From Paenibacillus cremeus (GTDB taxonomy: Bacteria; Bacillota; Bacilli; Paenibacillales; NBRC-103111), in assembly GCF_007786445.1 (NCBI RefSeq), contig NZ_VNJI01000001.1, positions 343,450 through 407,449 on the forward strand: a stretch of DNA of 64,000 nucleotides, given 5' to 3'. A model generated the notes under the pieces. It saw only the letters and a program-made list of their open reading frames with translations. It was not told the DNA's origin and made no database searches. Each line of letters begins with the position of its first letter. Positions within the stretch are counted from its first letter, which is position 1. A program made the position numbers and the translations under genes. This document shows positions 33,360 to 42,368 of the stretch, in pieces.

Positions 33360-34241
33360 ATGGCCCGCAGCCTGGAGGATAAGTGCTTCGATACCGTCAA
33401 CGGAATATTGCTGGTGTTAATTACTATTATCGTATTATACCCCCTGGTCTTTGTTCTGAGCGCTTCCATCAGCGATCCTTCGGCAGTGGCGAGAGGGGAG
33501 CTGTGGCTTCTCCCTAAAGGGGTCAATCTCCAAGGCTATATTAAAGTATTTCAAAATCAGGATATCGTTAGCGGCTACGCCAACACCATTTTGTATACCG
33601 TGGTTGGGACCGCCATTAATTTGCTGCTGACGATTTGCGCAGCCTACCCATTATCCCGCAAAGATTTCAAAGGCCGGCATGTCATTACAGGCTTTCTGAT
33701 GCTGACCTTGTTTTTTAGCGGAGGGATTATTCCGACGTACTTATTGTTGAAAAAGCTCGGCATGCTGGGCACCATTTGGGCAATTGTCATCCCGAATGCG
33801 GTAGCGGTGTGGAACGTTATCATCATGAGGACCTTTTTTCAAACCAGCATTCCTTACGAAATTCAAGAATCGGCGGCTATGGATGGATGCAGCAACACCC
33901 GGATTCTGTTGTCGATCGTTCTTCCCTTATCGATGCCGATCATCGCCGTCATGCTGCTCTTCTATGCTGTCGGCCACTGGAACGCTTTCTTCAATGCGCT
34001 CATGTATTTGACCAACCGCAGTCAATACCCGCTGCAGCTTATTTTGAGGGAAATCCTGATCCAAGGGCAAATGCAGGCCATGCTGGACATGGCGGACGAT
34101 TCTCTGGCCAAGAAGCTGATGGAAGTGGAAGTCATTAAATACGCGGTCGTCGTCATTGCGAATCTGCCTGTACTATTGCTGTATCCATTTTTGCAAAAAT
34201 ATTTTGTGAAGGGCATCATGATTGGAGCCTTGAAAGGATAA
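33360..34241 (+). CDS. sugar ABC transporter permease (LplC/YtcP type)
   Basis: A 293-residue permease, partner of the preceding LplB-type gene (12-base gap, AAGGAGG site). It begins 'MARSLEDKCFDTVNGILLVL', has six helices, and carries the EAA loop 'EIQESAAMDGCSNTRILLSI'. The C-terminus 'KYFVKGIMIGALKG' is the family ending. Both permeases would form the membrane pore for the binding protein encoded next. Confidence 0.92.
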   Translation: MARSLEDKCFDTVNGILLVLITIIVLYPLVFVLSASISDPSAVARGELWLLPKGVNLQGYIKVFQNQDIVSGYANTILYTVVGTAINLLLTICAAYPLSRKDFKGRHVITGFLMLTLFFSGGIIPTYLLLKKLGMLGTIWAIVIPNAVAVWNVIIMRTFFQTSIPYEIQESAAMDGCSNTRILLSIVLPLSMPIIAVMLLFYAVGHWNAFFNALMYLTNRSQYPLQLILREILIQGQMQAMLDMADDSLAKKLMEVEVIKYAVVVIANLPVLLLYPFLQKYFVKGIMIGALKG

Positions 34242-34271
34242 TCAACCAATAACGGGTGAGGAGCGTTGTCT

Positions 34272-35912
34272 ATGAAAAAAACGCAATGGACAGCAGTACT
34301 ATTATCAGCGGTCATTACCGGAGGGATGCTTGCAGGCTGCAGCGACAAGGGAAATGAGTCGGGCGGGGCAGCTGCCCCCAAGGATAGCCCGGGTGCCAAA
34401 CCGGCGGAGTCCAAATTCAATGCCACCGGCTTTCCGATTGTGAAGGAGCCTCTGAACATGACATTTATGGCGGCCAAGGCTCCGACAACGGCCAACAATT
34501 GGAATGAGACGATGCTGTGGCAGGAATACGCCAAAATGACGAATATGCAAATCAATTTTCAGCTGACTCCGTTTGATGCTTTTACAGAAAAGCGCAACCT
34601 TGCCTTGGCCAGCGGCGATTTACCTGACGCGATCTTTCTGGCCAGGATGAACACCTCGGACCTGGTGAAGTACGGCGGCCAGGGGACGATTATTAAGCTG
34701 AACGATTTGATCGACAAGTACGCCCCGAATTTAAAGAAAATTATGGAGCAGTACCCGGATATTAAAAAGGGGATCACGATGCCGGACGGCAACATCTATA
34801 GCTTCCCGAACATTCTGGCTCCTGAGTTTACTTCCGTCCGTTCAGGGAAGCTGTGGATCCGCAAGGATTGGCTTGAGGCGCTGAAAATGCCGGAGCCTTC
34901 GACGACGGAGGAGCTTTACAATTACTTGAAAGCCGTGAAGTCGACGGATTTGAATAAAAACGGCAAGGCGGATGAAATCCCGTTGGGAGGAACGAAGATT
35001 GCTGATCTGGTGATCCAGTTCAAAGGATACTTCGGCCTGATGAACCGCGGGGCCAATCATCCGTATGTCGATGTGGATCCGGCGAGCAATCAGCTGCGGT
35101 TTATCCCGACGGACGACCGGTACAAGGAAATGCTGCAATATTTAAATAAGCTGTACAGTGAAGGCTTGATCGACAAGGATATTATTCCGAACGAGAAGGA
35201 TCAAAACAAGTTTTTTGCCAAAGGGGCCGAAGGCGTGTACGGCGCTTTAAGAATCAGCAGTCCCTTCACGCTGATGAAGCAAACCAACTACATCGGGCTG
35301 CAGACGCTGAAGGGTCCGCGCGGGGAAAAGGTGTATTCCGATTCACGCCCTGCCGTTTCGGGACCTGGGGCCTTTGTGATTACCAATAAAAACAAAAATC
35401 CGGAAGCCACGGTTCGTTGGATGGATTATTTCTACGGCGAGGAAGGCAACAAAATGTTTTTCATGGGCTTCAAGGATAAAAGCTACATTGAAAAACCCGA
35501 TGGCAGTGTAGAATATACCGACGAAATTGTTAAAAATCCGCAAGGGCTAACCTTCGAGCAGGCTTTGGTGAAGTATGTGACTTGGCCGGGGGGCGGATAT
35601 CCGGGGATCGTCCGCGAGAAATATTTTAAGGGCGCGGAAAGCTTGCCGGAGTCCGTCGATGCAGCCAAAAAGTTTGCGGCGGACATGCCGAAGGAAACTT
35701 GGTCCAGCTTCAGCTACACCGACAAGGAAAACGAGAAGATGATCGCACTCAGCACAGATATTCAGACGTATGTGGACGAAATGACGGCTAAATTCATTAC
35801 CGGTGGCACACCGCTCTCGGACTTCGATAAATTCGTGGCTACGATTAAGAAAATGGGTCTGGATGATTACATGAAGCTGTATCAGGCTGCTTACGAAAGA
35901 TATAAAAAGTAA
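34272..35912 (+). CDS. extracellular sugar-binding lipoprotein (LplA type)
   Basis: A 546-residue lipoprotein; ATG 34272 lies 8 bases after GAGGAG. The signal peptide ends at lipobox LAGC (Cys about residue 22). Length and phrases such as 'LALASGDLPDAIF', 'GRGTIIKLNDLI'-like 'GQGTIIKLNDLIDKYAPN' and 'KLWIRKDWLEALKMPEPSTT' are those of the large LplA-type binding proteins that pair with LplBC permeases. It would capture oligosaccharides outside the cell. It closes the ROK-lplB-lplC-lplA unit, and a terminator follows. Confidence 0.92.
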   Translation: MKKTQWTAVLLSAVITGGMLAGCSDKGNESGGAAAPKDSPGAKPAESKFNATGFPIVKEPLNMTFMAAKAPTTANNWNETMLWQEYAKMTNMQINFQLTPFDAFTEKRNLALASGDLPDAIFLARMNTSDLVKYGGQGTIIKLNDLIDKYAPNLKKIMEQYPDIKKGITMPDGNIYSFPNILAPEFTSVRSGKLWIRKDWLEALKMPEPSTTEELYNYLKAVKSTDLNKNGKADEIPLGGTKIADLVIQFKGYFGLMNRGANHPYVDVDPASNQLRFIPTDDRYKEMLQYLNKLYSEGLIDKDIIPNEKDQNKFFAKGAEGVYGALRISSPFTLMKQTNYIGLQTLKGPRGEKVYSDSRPAVSGPGAFVITNKNKNPEATVRWMDYFYGEEGNKMFFMGFKDKSYIEKPDGSVEYTDEIVKNPQGLTFEQALVKYVTWPGGGYPGIVREKYFKGAESLPESVDAAKKFAADMPKETWSSFSYTDKENEKMIALSTDIQTYVDEMTAKFITGGTPLSDFDKFVATIKKMGLDDYMKLYQAAYERYKK

Positions 35913-35945
35913 GGGAATAGCGTCACCATAGGATATAACAGAAAT

Positions 35946-35973
35946 AGGGGGGCCTCGCTCGAGGCTCCTTTTT
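35946..35973. terminator. terminator after the first LplA-type gene
   Basis: GGCCTCG/CGAGGC arms (35951-35957 and 35960-35965) with flanking G/C pairs and five Ts. It is the homologue of the terminator at 47156. Confidence 0.8.
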
Positions 35974-35982
35974 GTTACTACT

Positions 35983-36012
35983 GCAATCTCTCGGATGCGT
36001 CCTTCAAGGGGA
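35983..36012 (-). pseudogene. fossil 3' end of an AraC-type regulator gene
   Basis: Read on the minus strand, this stretch ends in PLKDASERLQ and a stop codon. The AraC regulator at 47193-49550 ends in SPLKDALEGMQ, and the two loci also share the terminator beside the stop codon, about 75% identical by eye over some 75 bases. The rest of the gene is gone; the promoter of the next AraC gene begins right after. I infer a deleted minus-strand regulator that left its last ten codons. Confidence 0.6.
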
Positions 36013-36039
36013 TGGCGCTAAATTATAATTTTTGCCTCT

Positions 36040-36074
36040 GTAACGCTATGATATAATATTACACAAAGCGTTAC
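36040..36074 (+). promoter_or_regulatory. promoter flanked by an inverted repeat, upstream of the AraC gene
   Basis: GTAACGCT (36040-36047) and AGCGTTAC (36067-36074) are perfect 8-bp arms that bracket a consensus -10, TATAAT (36052-36057). The -35 is poor (TTTGCC region near 36031). A weak -35 with an operator around the -10 suggests regulated expression, perhaps by the AraC protein itself. Confidence 0.55.
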
Positions 36075-36107
36075 GTTCAATGGTTAACCCATCGGAGGAG
36101 GCCGGCT

Positions 36108-38471
36108 ATGCTGTCGTTGATTAGACTCGCTTTCTCGAATTTCAAGTTTCGCAGTCTGTTTTTCCGGATCTTGTGCTGGTTTGTCATCGTTTCGATTGTA
36201 CCGGCTTTGTGCATCGGGTATTTCAGCGGCAGGTTCAGCCAATCCTCCGTTCAGGACGAGGTGAACCGTTCCAGTATTCAGATGCTGGAGCAGACCCGAA
36301 GATTGATGGACTTGCTGCTTAATAATGTAGATCAGGTGGCCATTCAGCTAGCGCAATCGAAAGCGCTTCAAAATCCCGCGTCGAGCACGGATTTGGCGGA
36401 TAAGAACCTGGATAGCGTCAAGGAATATTTGCTGGAAACCTATATTAATTCGCCTTATATTGAATCGATCTATGTTTATTATGCCGGCACGGAGATGGTG
36501 CAGAGCCCGCTTACGTATAGCCCGGTCTCGGAAGCCGAGGATGCCGGGTGGCTGCCCTACTACAAAGAGTTGAAAAAAAAGGACGGAACCTGGATCGTCC
36601 GGGAGAATCCGGCTTCAGACGAAGGAAGGAACGGCTTTCCGAATCTGGTCACGTTAATTCGCCCGTTCCCGCTGACCGGCACGGAGAAGCTGGGAGCCAT
36701 TATCATCAACCTGAATCAGCAAGCGTTATTTCAAACCCCGTCTTTGCGCCTGATGCGCCCTGAGGAAGAGATTTGGACGGTGAGCCCTGACGGGCATTAC
36801 GCGTACAGCAACAAAGACGGACTGAAGGTCAACGAACGGGACTTCTCAGTCATACAGCCCAAGCTTGGCTCTGACGTTATGGCCTTCAGCGGAAAGCTGC
36901 GCGGCACTGAATTCGCCTTTACATCCGTAACCTCCCCTTATACGGGATGGAAATATATTGACGTGATTCCCAATGAATCGTTCTACTCCCGAAGCCGTGA
37001 GCTGCAGACCTTTATCATCCTGCTTGCTGCTTCCTGTATCGTGGTGGCGATCGGCTTGGCGTTTGTCACTTCCATTCGCATTTATACCCCCATTTATACG
37101 CTGATGGAATTCGTTCGCAGCCGGGCAGCCGGCAAACAGGGCTTCAAACCGGTGGAGCACGGCGAAATTTCGGTGCTGTTCTCTGAATTTACGCGATTGT
37201 TCGAGAACCGGACGCAGCTGGAGCAGCAGGTTTATCGCGATCAGCCCGTCTTGCGGCAAAGCTTTCTGAATTTGATCCTACATGAACGTACCTCCCGGCA
37301 CGAGGAGCGTTGGGAGAGGTTTGCTTATTACAATATTCCTGTTGCCAGATACGGCTTCTTCGTGACCATCTTTCGAATTGACAATTATCCATCCTTTGTA
37401 TCCGCTTACAACAATACCGACCAAAGCTTGATCCGTTACTTTATCGCCAAGCTGGCCGAGGAAGTCGCTGCTGAGCATTGGAATTCCTATAGCTTAAATA
37501 CGGAAAGCACCGATATTCTGCTCATCTGCAACTTAAGGGAGGCGCCTCCGTCCCTGGAAGCCCTTCGCATGCAGATGGAAGAAACCATGCGCGTCGTCTG
37601 CGGAAATGTCCGCCAATACCTAAAGCTGACGGTAAGCGCGGGGCTTGGCGATTGGAAAAGCGACCCGGGTGACATCTCGCTGTCTTTCGAGGAAGCAAAG
37701 GAGGCGCTTGAGCTCCGGGTTTTTCAAGGATATGCTTCGCTAAATGCCATCTGGCGGCAGCGAAGGACGGCGGCCTTGGGCTCGGCGCTTAAACCGGTTC
37801 AGCAGGCGAAGAAGGAGCTTTACAGACAGTTGAATGAGAGGAACGATGCGCTGCTGAAGGAAAGCTTGAGGCAGCTGGAGTACAAGCTGGTGTCGATGGA
37901 GGGGCATTCCTATCAGCTGATCCGTCACGCGGTTTTCCAGTTGTTCTTGGAGCTATATGAGCGCGCAGTGGAGCTCGGCTTGGAGCCGGTGCCGGAAGCA
38001 GCCATCATGGAATGGCACCAAGCCTTTATGAATCGGGAAACGGTGGAGCAGCTCATTCACTGTCTCGGTGCGAGCATGACGGAGCTTCAGCAGCGTGTGG
38101 AGCGAAGCGCCGCCGCCGAGCCGCCCTCCATCGGCAAGCAGATCGCCGATTATGTGCAGGCTAACTATGCGCATGATATTTCGCTTGGCGGCATTGCCGA
38201 TCAGCTGCAGATGGACCCTTCCTATGTGAGTCGATTGTTCAAGCAGGAATTTCAAGTCAATTTTCTCGACTATCTGATCTCGGTCCGCATGGCGAAGGCC
38301 AAGCAATTGCTCCAGGAAACGGACATGAGCGTCAAGGATATCGGGACAGCGGTCGGCTACACCAACCAACGCAGCTTCAACCGCATCTTCAAAAAGGCGG
38401 AGGGCGTTGCTCCGAGCCAATATCGGGAATCCCTCGTGCCGCAGCGGCTCAACATGGACGAAATTTATTGA
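36108..38471 (+). CDS. membrane-bound AraC-family regulator (sensor + HTH)
   Basis: A 787-residue regulator of a type common in Paenibacillus. A helix at residues about 20-40 and another near 305-325 enclose an extracellular Cache-like sensor domain; a linker and a poorly conserved cytoplasmic part follow, and the last 100 residues are the AraC double HTH ('ISLGGIADQLQMDPSYVSRL', 'VKDIGTAVGYTNQRSFNRIF'). GGAGGAGG precedes the ATG. It lies directly upstream of the Opp-type importer and sulfatase genes on the same strand and probably switches them on when a glycan signal is sensed outside. It is a paralogue of the gene at 47193. Confidence 0.9.
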   Translation: MLSLIRLAFSNFKFRSLFFRILCWFVIVSIVPALCIGYFSGRFSQSSVQDEVNRSSIQMLEQTRRLMDLLLNNVDQVAIQLAQSKALQNPASSTDLADKNLDSVKEYLLETYINSPYIESIYVYYAGTEMVQSPLTYSPVSEAEDAGWLPYYKELKKKDGTWIVRENPASDEGRNGFPNLVTLIRPFPLTGTEKLGAIIINLNQQALFQTPSLRLMRPEEEIWTVSPDGHYAYSNKDGLKVNERDFSVIQPKLGSDVMAFSGKLRGTEFAFTSVTSPYTGWKYIDVIPNESFYSRSRELQTFIILLAASCIVVAIGLAFVTSIRIYTPIYTLMEFVRSRAAGKQGFKPVEHGEISVLFSEFTRLFENRTQLEQQVYRDQPVLRQSFLNLILHERTSRHEERWERFAYYNIPVARYGFFVTIFRIDNYPSFVSAYNNTDQSLIRYFIAKLAEEVAAEHWNSYSLNTESTDILLICNLREAPPSLEALRMQMEETMRVVCGNVRQYLKLTVSAGLGDWKSDPGDISLSFEEAKEALELRVFQGYASLNAIWRQRRTAALGSALKPVQQAKKELYRQLNERNDALLKESLRQLEYKLVSMEGHSYQLIRHAVFQLFLELYERAVELGLEPVPEAAIMEWHQAFMNRETVEQLIHCLGASMTELQQRVERSAAAEPPSIGKQIADYVQANYAHDISLGGIADQLQMDPSYVSRLFKQEFQVNFLDYLISVRMAKAKQLLQETDMSVKDIGTAVGYTNQRSFNRIFKKAEGVAPSQYRESLVPQRLNMDEIY

Positions 38472-38497
38472 TCTGTCACAAAAGGTGAAGGATGTCA

Positions 38498-38578
38498 GAA
38501 AGAGACCATACGATGAACAGGCTGTACCATGCTCCTTTTTTTCAGGCGGTGTCCGGTTTGTCAGAAATGGTCTCTTTC
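38498..38578 (+). promoter_or_regulatory. long-range inverted repeat before the Opp-type operon
   Basis: GAAAGAGACCAT (38498-38509) and ATGGTCTCTTTC (38567-38578) are perfect 12-bp arms 57 bases apart. The leader between holds a T run (CCTTTTTTT). The structure could be a leader RNA or mark an operator pair. It matches no riboswitch class I know. Confidence 0.4.
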
Positions 38579-38666
38579 GTTTGCACCTGGATGCGGCTAA
38601 GATGGGGCTGTAACCGATAGCCGGTTTGAACCGCACCGCACCTTATCTATAGGAGGTAGAAGTCGA

Positions 38667-40352
38667 ATGAATCATGGCACTAAAAAAAGCTCGATCGTCC
38701 TGCTGCTGTTCATTCTGATGGCAGGAATCGTAAGCGCTTGCTCGGGAGGGGGAAGCAGTACCGCTGCAACGAACAAAGGCGATGCCGGAAGCTCAGAGAA
38801 AAAGGAGCAGGCCAAGCCGAGCGGAGCGCTGGTCATCTACCACATGTCGGAAACGATCAATCCGGAGCAGGTGACGAATTTTAACCCTTTCCTGCCGACA
38901 GGGAATTGGGGGACTTTTTTCGATTATGTGTTTGATCCGCTCTATTTTTTCAACCCTGTAAAGGGGGAGCTGCTGCCGAGGCTGGCCGAGAAGGAAGGCG
39001 CTTGGTCGGGTGATAAAAAGACGTATACGGTGAAATTAAATATGAAAGCCAAATGGCATGACGGCAAGCCGTTTACGGTGGACGATGTGATCTACTCCTT
39101 CAATGCGATTAAACAGAATCAGGTGCTGGACCGCTATCAGCTGTGGGGCGACCAACGGCTCAAAGAGGTATCGGCGCAAGGGGCGGATACCGTTGTCTTC
39201 AAGCTTGGCGCGAGCTTTCCTTCGCTGCCTTATTACTTGACTACGGTGAGCATCGTACCTAAGCATCTTTTTGAAAAGGAGAATCCGACCACGTTTCTGA
39301 ATAAAACGCCGATCGGTACCGGACCGTTTGTGTTCAAGAGCTTAAACGACAGCGCGATCGTGCTGCAAAAAAATCCGGAGTACCATCTGGGTGCACCGAA
39401 TATCGACCAGCTGTACATTAATCGGTATAACAATTCCTCGACGCTAACTCTGGCTCTGGAGAAGGGGGACGTTCAAGCCTCCGCCGGCACGGTGGCCATG
39501 CCCAATGTTCCCAAGCTGCTCGAGAATCCGGCTAATAAAATGCAAATTTTTCCCGGCTTAAATACATTCTCGGTCATCATGAACAATGAGAAGCCCGGTT
39601 TGAACGATCTGGCTGTCCGAAAAGCGATCCAACAGGCGATCGACCGCCCGTCCTTAATCGACAAAGGAGAGAGCAACGGCGTGTTTCCGGCCAACCCCGG
39701 CTTCTTGTCATCGGTGTTCGGCGAAATGACCGATAAGAAGCTGGTCGAAGACGCTTCCTACGGGTACAACCCGAAGGCTGCGATCAAATCGCTTGAAGAC
39801 GCGGGCTATAAGAAAAATGCCAAAGGCATCTATGAAAAAGGCGGCAAGGAGCTTTCCTTCACGTACCACATGGCCGCAAATGCCCCTGCGCAGAACAAGG
39901 AAGGCGCCATGATTACGGCTTGGTTGAAGGAAATTGGCATCGACACGACGGTGAAGCTGGTTACGTGGCCGGAGCTGACGAAGCTGAGCATGTCCGGCGA
40001 TTACGAGCTGCTGCAGAACGGACTTAGTACACCGCCGGACCCGCAAGCTCAGCTTGAGGTGTTCCACAGCAAGATGACGGCGCCAACCGGAACGAATACG
40101 CCAGGTTTGAATTACATGCGCTTTAAGGATGCCGAGATCGACAAGTGGCTGGATGAAGCTTCCTCGGCCGATGAGGCTAAGCGAAAAGAGCTTTACTATA
40201 AGGTGCAAAAGAAGGTAGCCGATCTCGCCCCCATGGCGGTCATGTATAATGTCGGCGGCCATATTCCTTACCGGGTCGACCTGTTTACGAATTACAACGA
40301 GAAGGTTCCCGTGTTCTCTGCGTTGTCTTTAAAGGAAGTTAAGAAAAAATAA
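38667..40352 (+). CDS. ABC transporter substrate-binding lipoprotein (Opp/Dpp family 5)
   Basis: A 561-residue lipoprotein, ATG behind TAGGAGGTAG, lipobox VSAC (Cys about residue 25). Family-5 binding-protein motifs are clear: 'KWHDGKPFTVDDVIYSFNAI', 'LNKTPIGTGPFVFKSLN' and 'DLAVRKAIQQAIDRPSLI'. The family is best known for peptides, but members linked to glycan genes carry oligosaccharides. Here the operon continues into two sulfatases, which favours a sulfated oligosaccharide. First gene of the importer set 38667-44286. Confidence 0.92.
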   Translation: MNHGTKKSSIVLLLFILMAGIVSACSGGGSSTAATNKGDAGSSEKKEQAKPSGALVIYHMSETINPEQVTNFNPFLPTGNWGTFFDYVFDPLYFFNPVKGELLPRLAEKEGAWSGDKKTYTVKLNMKAKWHDGKPFTVDDVIYSFNAIKQNQVLDRYQLWGDQRLKEVSAQGADTVVFKLGASFPSLPYYLTTVSIVPKHLFEKENPTTFLNKTPIGTGPFVFKSLNDSAIVLQKNPEYHLGAPNIDQLYINRYNNSSTLTLALEKGDVQASAGTVAMPNVPKLLENPANKMQIFPGLNTFSVIMNNEKPGLNDLAVRKAIQQAIDRPSLIDKGESNGVFPANPGFLSSVFGEMTDKKLVEDASYGYNPKAAIKSLEDAGYKKNAKGIYEKGGKELSFTYHMAANAPAQNKEGAMITAWLKEIGIDTTVKLVTWPELTKLSMSGDYELLQNGLSTPPDPQAQLEVFHSKMTAPTGTNTPGLNYMRFKDAEIDKWLDEASSADEAKRKELYYKVQKKVADLAPMAVMYNVGGHIPYRVDLFTNYNEKVPVFSALSLKEVKKK

Positions 40353-40371
40353 CAGAGTGACTACCCTAGGT

Positions 40372-40391
40372 GGCGGCTCAGGAGAGCCGCC
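40372..40391 (+). other. intercistronic hairpin before the Opp-type permease
   Basis: GGCGGCTC (40372-40379) pairs with GAGCCGCC (40384-40391) around AGGA, with no T run. It sits just before the GAAGGAGGAG ribosome site and could protect the upstream message or set the ratio of binding protein to permease. Confidence 0.6.
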
Positions 40392-40408
40392 CGAAGGAGG
40401 AGACGGCC

Positions 40409-41395
40409 TTGCGGTACAACGCCGTATATTTGCTAAAGCGGATCGGCTTTGCGCTCATTACGTTTTATGTTGCGGTTACCTTGAATTTTTTGCTGCCCCG
40501 GCTGATCGGGGGGGATCCGGCGGACACGCTCGCTTCGGAGAAGGCGCTAGGATCCCAGGAGGTGGCCAAAGCGCTTAGGGAGCAGTTCGGTTTGAATGAT
40601 CCGAGCCTGTTCCATCAATATGTACGTTATTTGAAGGAGCTTCTCCAGGGCAACCTGGGGGTGTCATACGTCAATTATCCGGCTCCGGTCGTGGATGTGA
40701 TGCTGAAGGCGCTCCCTTGGACGATCGGCACCGTGCTGACGGCTACGCTGCTGAGCTATCTCGTTGGCTGGCTGATCGGAATTCGCGGGGCCTGGAAGGC
40801 AGGCACGATCTTTGACAACGTCTCGCTGTTCGGCTCGTTTTTTCTCAATGCCGTGCCGTATTTCTGGATCGCCATCCTTTTCGTGATGATCTTCGCCTTT
40901 CATCTGGACTGGTTTCCCCTGGGACAGGCGTTCGATCCGACCTACGATAGTCTGGATACCGGCGGCAAGCTTCTGTCGATTCTGCATCACGCCTTCCTGC
41001 CCGTGTTTACGCTTATTATCGCTTCGCTGGCCGGGCATATTCTGGTGCTGCGCAATAACTTGATGCGCGTCCTTTCGGAAGACTATATGCTCCTTGCGAA
41101 AGCGAAGGGTATTTCCGAGCGCAGGCGAAAATACATGTACGGCGCGCGCAATGCGCTGCTGCCTTCCTTTACCGGCCTCATGATGTCGCTAGGTCATGTG
41201 ATCGGGGGCGCCATTACGACGGAGATCGTGTTTTCCTACCCCGGGGTCGGACTGGTGACGTTCAACGCGATTTTAAATCATGATTATCCGTTGATCCAAG
41301 GCGCGTTTCTATGCATCGCCGTGTCCGTTATCATCTTTAACCTGATCGCCGATCTGGTATATCCGTTGATCGATCCGCGCGTCGCTTTGAGTTAG
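40409..41395 (+). CDS. ABC transporter permease (OppB/DppB type)
   Basis: A 328-residue permease with six helices. The N-terminal phrase 'RLIGGDPADTLASEKALGS' and the C-terminal 'LGHVIGGAITTEIVFSYPG' are DppB-type, with the EAA region 'LSEDYMLLAKAKGISERRRK'. The start is TTG 40409, set by GAAGGAGGAG; an ATG-less extension upstream covers the hairpin and is unlikely. It forms one half of the membrane pore of the Opp-type importer. Confidence 0.92.
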   Translation: MRYNAVYLLKRIGFALITFYVAVTLNFLLPRLIGGDPADTLASEKALGSQEVAKALREQFGLNDPSLFHQYVRYLKELLQGNLGVSYVNYPAPVVDVMLKALPWTIGTVLTATLLSYLVGWLIGIRGAWKAGTIFDNVSLFGSFFLNAVPYFWIAILFVMIFAFHLDWFPLGQAFDPTYDSLDTGGKLLSILHHAFLPVFTLIIASLAGHILVLRNNLMRVLSEDYMLLAKAKGISERRRKYMYGARNALLPSFTGLMMSLGHVIGGAITTEIVFSYPGVGLVTFNAILNHDYPLIQGAFLCIAVSVIIFNLIADLVYPLIDPRVALS

Positions 41396-41403
41396 TTCAC
41401 GCT

Positions 41404-41444
41404 AGGGGGCTGCACCCGGCGTCACAATCCGTGTGCAGCCCCCT
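41404..41444 (+). other. intercistronic hairpin between the two Opp-type permease genes
   Basis: A perfect 12-bp stem, AGGGGGCTGCAC (41404-41415) with GTGCAGCCCCCT (41433-41444), and no T run. It probably stabilises the upstream part of the message and is not a full terminator, since the operon continues. Confidence 0.6.
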
Positions 41445-41474
41445 GAAGATAAAAGGATTGGTGGAGGAGAAGGT

Positions 41475-42329
41475 ATGGGAAAACTGGCAGCATGGATACG
41501 GCTTGCGTTTCCAGGGGCTAAGGGAAAGGCGGGACTGGTGATCATTCTCTTTTTTACCGTGATCGCGGCCTTCGGACCAACCCTAGCTCCGAATCCCAAA
41601 AACTTTATCGGGTTCGAGTCTTGGCTTAAGCCGTCGCTGATTCATCCGCTCGGAACCGACAGCTACGGGCAGGACGTCCTGAGCCAAATGATTTACGGGA
41701 CGCGCACTTCCTTTATTGTGGGCATCTTGGCCGGACTGATTACAACTGTCATCGGGGTGGTGGTCGGTTTGGTGGCCGGCTACAAAGGAGGTTGGATTGG
41801 GGAGTCGTTGATGAGGATTGTGGATCTGTTTCTTATTATCCCCACGATTGCGCTGATGATCATCCTCGCTTCTTTTTTGCCTTCGATTGGCATTCTAAGC
41901 ACGATCTTTATTATCGGGCTGCTTAGTTGGCTCTATATGGCCCGCAGCATCCGAAGCCAAACGATGTCAGAGCGGGTGAGCGGATATGTGGAAGCGGCCC
42001 GGATGGTAGGGATGAGTGACGTCGAAATCATGTTTAGCGAAATTATGCCTAATATTATTCCAGTTATTTTGGCTAATTTGGTCCTGGTAACGACGCAGGC
42101 GGTGCTTGCCGAAGCAGGACTTAGCTTTCTTGGGCTGGGTGATCCGACAAGCGTCAGCTGGGGAACGATCCTATCCCTGGCCAATGCAAACAACGCCGTG
42201 CTGTTCGACGCCTGGTGGTGGATTATTCCCCCGGGGCTCGCCATCGCCTTACTCTGCTTCGGCTTCATTCTCATCGGCAACGGCATACTGGATCAATACC
42301 GGGCCAACCGCGGCAATGCAGCACTGTAG
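41475..42329 (+). CDS. ABC transporter permease (OppC/DppC type)
   Basis: A 284-residue permease. 'LIHPLGTDSYGQDVLSQMIY' and 'LAEAGLSFLGLGDPTSVSWG' are the signature phrases of DppC/OppC permeases. The ATG at 41475 follows GGAGGAGAAGG; an open frame 42 bases upstream overlaps the hairpin and is not used. It forms the second half of the importer pore. Confidence 0.93.
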   Translation: MGKLAAWIRLAFPGAKGKAGLVIILFFTVIAAFGPTLAPNPKNFIGFESWLKPSLIHPLGTDSYGQDVLSQMIYGTRTSFIVGILAGLITTVIGVVVGLVAGYKGGWIGESLMRIVDLFLIIPTIALMIILASFLPSIGILSTIFIIGLLSWLYMARSIRSQTMSERVSGYVEAARMVGMSDVEIMFSEIMPNIIPVILANLVLVTTQAVLAEAGLSFLGLGDPTSVSWGTILSLANANNAVLFDAWWWIIPPGLAIALLCFGFILIGNGILDQYRANRGNAAL

Positions 42330-42368
42330 TCCTTGAACTAGATCGAAGCGGAGGGAGACTGGAAGTTG

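Noticed and set aside
41404..41444. Transcription terminator inside the Opp-type operon
   Set aside because: Perfect stem but no T run, and the importer genes continue on the same strand; more likely a message-stabilising hairpin.
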